DNA from: Ramlibacter sp.
GTDB lineage: Bacteria; Pseudomonadota; Gammaproteobacteria; Burkholderiales; Burkholderiaceae
Length of the DNA: 7,702 bases
Direction: 5' to 3'
Assembly (NCBI GenBank): GCA_014376915.1
Contig: JACMQP010000356.1
Coordinates: 1 to 7,702 of the forward strand
This document shows, one piece after another, positions 5,866 through 7,702 of this stretch. Position numbers and translations under genes: made by a program. The number at the start of each line of letters is the position of its first letter. Positions within the stretch are counted from its first letter, which is position 1. Under the pieces are notes generated by a model that was not told the DNA's origin, ran no database searches, and saw nothing but the letters and a program-made list of their open reading frames with translations.

Positions 5866-6825
5866 TCAGTTGAGCTTGACGCCCCGCTCGGCGAAGTACT
5901 TGGCCGCGCCCGGATGGAACGGGATCGGCGTGGCCGCGTTCTTCTGGTTCTCGAGCTTGAAGTTCTCCGCTTCCTTGTGCACCGCGATGAGGTCCGCGCG
6001 CTTGTCGAAGATGGTCTTGACGATGTTGTAAGCGGTCTTGTCGTCCATGTTCTGGTGCGCCACCAGCAGGTTCATCACGGTGGCCTGCTTGTTGTCGGTC
6101 TCCATGCCCTTGTACATCGCCTTCGGGATCGTGTCCTCGATGTAGAGGTTGCCGTATTTCTGGTTCATCTTCGCGACCACTTCGGTGTGGTCGATCATCT
6201 TGATCTTGGTGCCGGGCGTATTGGCCAGGTCGGTCACAGCGGCCGTCGGCAGGCCGCCGACCCAGAAGAAGGCGTCGATCTTGTTGTCCTTCATCGCGTT
6301 CACCGATTCCGCGGCGCCGAGGCGTTCGCGCTTGACGTCCTTGTCCTTGTCCAGGCCCGCGGCCTCCAGGATGCGGAAGGCCATCACCTCGGTCGCGCTG
6401 CCGGGCGAGCCGGTCGAGACATGCTTGCCCTTGAGGTCCGCGAGCTTGCTGATGCCGCGCCCTTCGGCCGACACGACGTGCATGCGGTTGGGATAAAGGA
6501 CCATCAAGGTGCGCAGCGGCACCTTGTGGCCCTTGAACTTGTCTTCGCCCTTGTACGCGTCGAGGCCGGCGTCGGCCATCGTGAAGCCGATGTAGGGTTT
6601 GTCGGTGCCGATCAGCTTCAGGTTGTCGACGGAGCCGCCGGTCACTTCCGCGGTTGCCTGCATGCCGGGCACCGTCTTGGACAGCACGGCGGCCAGGCCC
6701 CCGCCCATCGGGTAATAGACGCCGCCGGTGCCTCCGGTCGCGATGGATATGTTCTGGGCCCCGGCCAGCGCGGCGCCCAGGAGGGCCGCGCCGACGCCGA
6801 CGACGCGCAGCAGTTGTCTGATCAT
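5866..6825 (-). CDS. TAXI-family TRAP substrate-binding protein, periplasmic
   Basis: Secreted solute receptor that delivers its ligand to the TRAP permease encoded next. The product has 319 residues. The signal peptide is clear: MIRQLLRVVG then a hydrophobic stretch, with likely cleavage after ALAGA (19-23). The mature N-terminus has the TAXI signature, ISIATGGTGGVYYPMGGGLA (26-45), in which ATGGTGGVYYP binds ligand in the family. Further family strings are ISKLADLKGKHVSTGSPGSA, covering the second lobe start, and KIDAFFWVGGLP. The start at 6825 is chosen for the signal peptide and for AGGAG ten bases upstream; the frame extends to 6885 without family sequence. Known TAXI ligands include glutamate, 2-oxoglutarate and other carboxylates, but the ligand cannot be read here. 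It is the first gene of the operon, behind a sigma-70-like promoter. Confidence 0.95.
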   Translation of the reverse strand: MIRQLLRVVGVGAALLGAALAGAQNISIATGGTGGVYYPMGGGLAAVLSKTVPGMQATAEVTGGSVDNLKLIGTDKPYIGFTMADAGLDAYKGEDKFKGHKVPLRTLMVLYPNRMHVVSAEGRGISKLADLKGKHVSTGSPGSATEVMAFRILEAAGLDKDKDVKRERLGAAESVNAMKDNKIDAFFWVGGLPTAAVTDLANTPGTKIKMIDHTEVVAKMNQKYGNLYIEDTIPKAMYKGMETDNKQATVMNLLVAHQNMDDKTAYNIVKTIFDKRADLIAVHKEAENFKLENQKNAATPIPFHPGAAKYFAERGVKLN

Positions 6826-6885
6826 GGTGCTTTGTCTCCTTGTCGTAGTTGGCGAAGTGCACCTGCAGCCGCTCTTCGCTGGCAA

Positions 6886-6915
6886 ATGCTAGTTGATGCC
6901 TTCTTTCGTTGTCAA
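6886..6915 (-). promoter_or_regulatory. Sigma-70-like promoter of the TAXI-TRAP operon
   Basis: The minus strand has a perfect -35 box TTGACA (6915-6910), an 18-base spacer and TAGCAT (6891-6886) as -10 box (four of six consensus bases). The predicted start is near 6879, leaving a leader of about 53 bases before the binding-protein ATG. Confidence 0.55.
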
Positions 6916-6917
6916 CG
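6907..6917. promoter_or_regulatory. Short palindrome over the -35 box, candidate operator
   Basis: CGTTG-T-CAACG is an 11-base inverted repeat with five-base arms. It covers the whole minus-strand -35 box and also a TTGTCA on the plus strand, so a bound regulator could affect both divergent genes. Short odd-centred palindromes of this sort suit a repressor such as a GntR-type protein, but no regulator gene is in view and the assignment is a guess. Confidence 0.3.
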
Positions 6918-6977
6918 GCGCAAACACCCTCGCCAAAGGTTCGCATGCGCCGGGCCTGGCCAACTACCATTGGTGCC

Positions 6978-7702
6978 ATGACCCAGCAAAAAGACCAGCG
7001 CACCGGCCTCGAGAAGGGGCTTACCAACTACGGCGACACCGAGTTTTCGCTGTTCCTGCGCAAGGCCTTCATCAAGGGCGCGGGCTACACCGACGACGCG
7101 CTGTCGCGGCGTGTGGTCGGCATCGTCAACACCGGCAGCGGCTTCAATCCCTGCCACGGCAACGCGCCGCAACTGATCGAAGCCGTCAAGCGCGGGGTGA
7201 TGCTCGCTGGCGGCATCCCGATCGACTTCCCCACCATTTCCATCCACGAGAGCTTTGCGTTTCCGACCAGCATGTACCTGCGCAACCTGATGTCGATGGA
7301 CGTCGAGGAAATGGTGCGGGCGCAACCGATGGACGCGGTTGTGCTGATCGGCGGCTGCGACAAGACCGTGCCTGCTGAATTGATGGGCGCGATCTCGGCC
7401 AACGTGCCGGCAATCCAGCTGGTGACCGGTTCGATGCTGACCGGCTCGAACCGCGGCGAGCGGGTTGGCGCCTGCACCGACTGCCGGCGTTTCTGGGCCA
7501 GCTTTCGCGGCGACGAGATCGACGCGCAGGAGATCGCCGCGGTCAACAACCAGCTGGTGGCCAGCGTCGGCACCTGCTCGGTGATGGGCACGGCCAGCAC
7601 GATGGCCTGCATTGCCGAAGCGCTGGGCATGGCGCTGCCCGGCAGCGCTTCGCCGCCAGCGGTGACGGCCGACCGCATCCGCATCGCCGAGCGCAGCGGC
7701 GC
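6978..7702 (+). CDS. IlvD/Edd-family dehydratase, sugar-acid (AraD-like) branch, 3' truncated by window
   Basis: Cytoplasmic iron-sulfur dehydratase that removes water from a dihydroxy or sugar acid to give a 2-keto-3-deoxy product. The first 241 codons are present; the family runs to about 570-600 residues, so more than half is outside. Cluster cysteines are C59 (NPCHGN), C127 (GGCDKT) and C200 (GTCSVMGTAS). The metal-site residues are E91 (IHESFAF), D128 and K129 (CDK), K129 being the lysine carboxylated in relatives. These positions match the numbering I recall for a rhizobial L-arabinonate dehydratase with a [2Fe-2S] cluster, and TDCRRFW (167-173) also fits that branch rather than IlvD of valine synthesis. 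The substrate is not decidable. The ATG at 6978 has no clear ribosome site: only TTGGTG, two bases before it. It is divergent from a TAXI-TRAP transporter, suggesting shared uptake and catabolism. Confidence 0.9.
   Translation, partial: MTQQKDQRTGLEKGLTNYGDTEFSLFLRKAFIKGAGYTDDALSRRVVGIVNTGSGFNPCHGNAPQLIEAVKRGVMLAGGIPIDFPTISIHESFAFPTSMYLRNLMSMDVEEMVRAQPMDAVVLIGGCDKTVPAELMGAISANVPAIQLVTGSMLTGSNRGERVGACTDCRRFWASFRGDEIDAQEIAAVNNQLVASVGTCSVMGTASTMACIAEALGMALPGSASPPAVTADRIRIAERSG

Noticed and set aside
4695..5873. Long plus-strand open frame opposite the TRAP permease
   Set aside because: Its histidine-, arginine- and glutamine-rich product is typical of antisense shadow frames; the permease frame has clear helices and motifs.
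5668..6981. Long plus-strand open frame opposite the TAXI binding protein
   Set aside because: It crosses the intrinsic terminator and the divergent promoter and encodes no recognisable protein.
1..7702. CRISPR arrays, tRNAs, insertion sequences, toxin-antitoxin or defence genes
   Set aside because: None was seen: no regularly spaced repeats, no cloverleaf, no transposase or small paired genes.

Overview
This GC-rich window is most likely chromosomal DNA of a betaproteobacterium of the order Burkholderiales, probably Comamonadaceae-like. The evidence is the wording of the MetX protein, the overlapping metX-metW pair, a TAXI-type TRAP transporter and an IlvD/Edd dehydratase. No transposase, phage gene, tRNA, rRNA or CRISPR array is visible.

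Layout. Positions 1-239 hold no gene I can support. An ammonium transporter (240-1442, minus) follows; its upstream region carries a good sigma-54 (-24/-12) promoter inside a small imperfect tandem repeat. The 583 bases between it and metX are the most interesting part. On the plus strand, in order, they contain a yybP-ykoY-like (Mn2+) riboswitch; a tiny broken remnant of the gene it normally controls (GDT1/UPF0016 cation exporter, start codon lost and middle deleted); a -10-like element at the end of that remnant; a SAM-II riboswitch with a perfect P1 stem and a complementary pseudoknot; and a rho-independent terminator whose loop can pair with the conserved 3' end of the aptamer. metX (2026-3180) and metW (3177-3761) follow as a 4-base-overlapping operon for acylating homoserine in methionine synthesis. 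The leader therefore looks like SAM-controlled transcription attenuation of metXW, built next to the ruins of a manganese-controlled gene.

Downstream, on the minus strand and convergent with metW, is a two-gene tripartite transporter operon: a TAXI-family periplasmic binding protein (5866-6825) transcribed first, then a fused 4TM/12TM TRAP permease (3774-5804). A strong intrinsic terminator sits between the two and probably keeps binding protein in excess over permease. Divergently, an IlvD/Edd-family dehydratase of the sugar-acid (AraD-like, [2Fe-2S]) branch starts at 6978 and runs off the window. The 152-base divergent region has a minus-strand sigma-70 promoter whose -35 box overlaps a short palindrome. 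The transporter and dehydratase may serve uptake and first-step catabolism of the same organic or sugar acid, but that is inference from position only.
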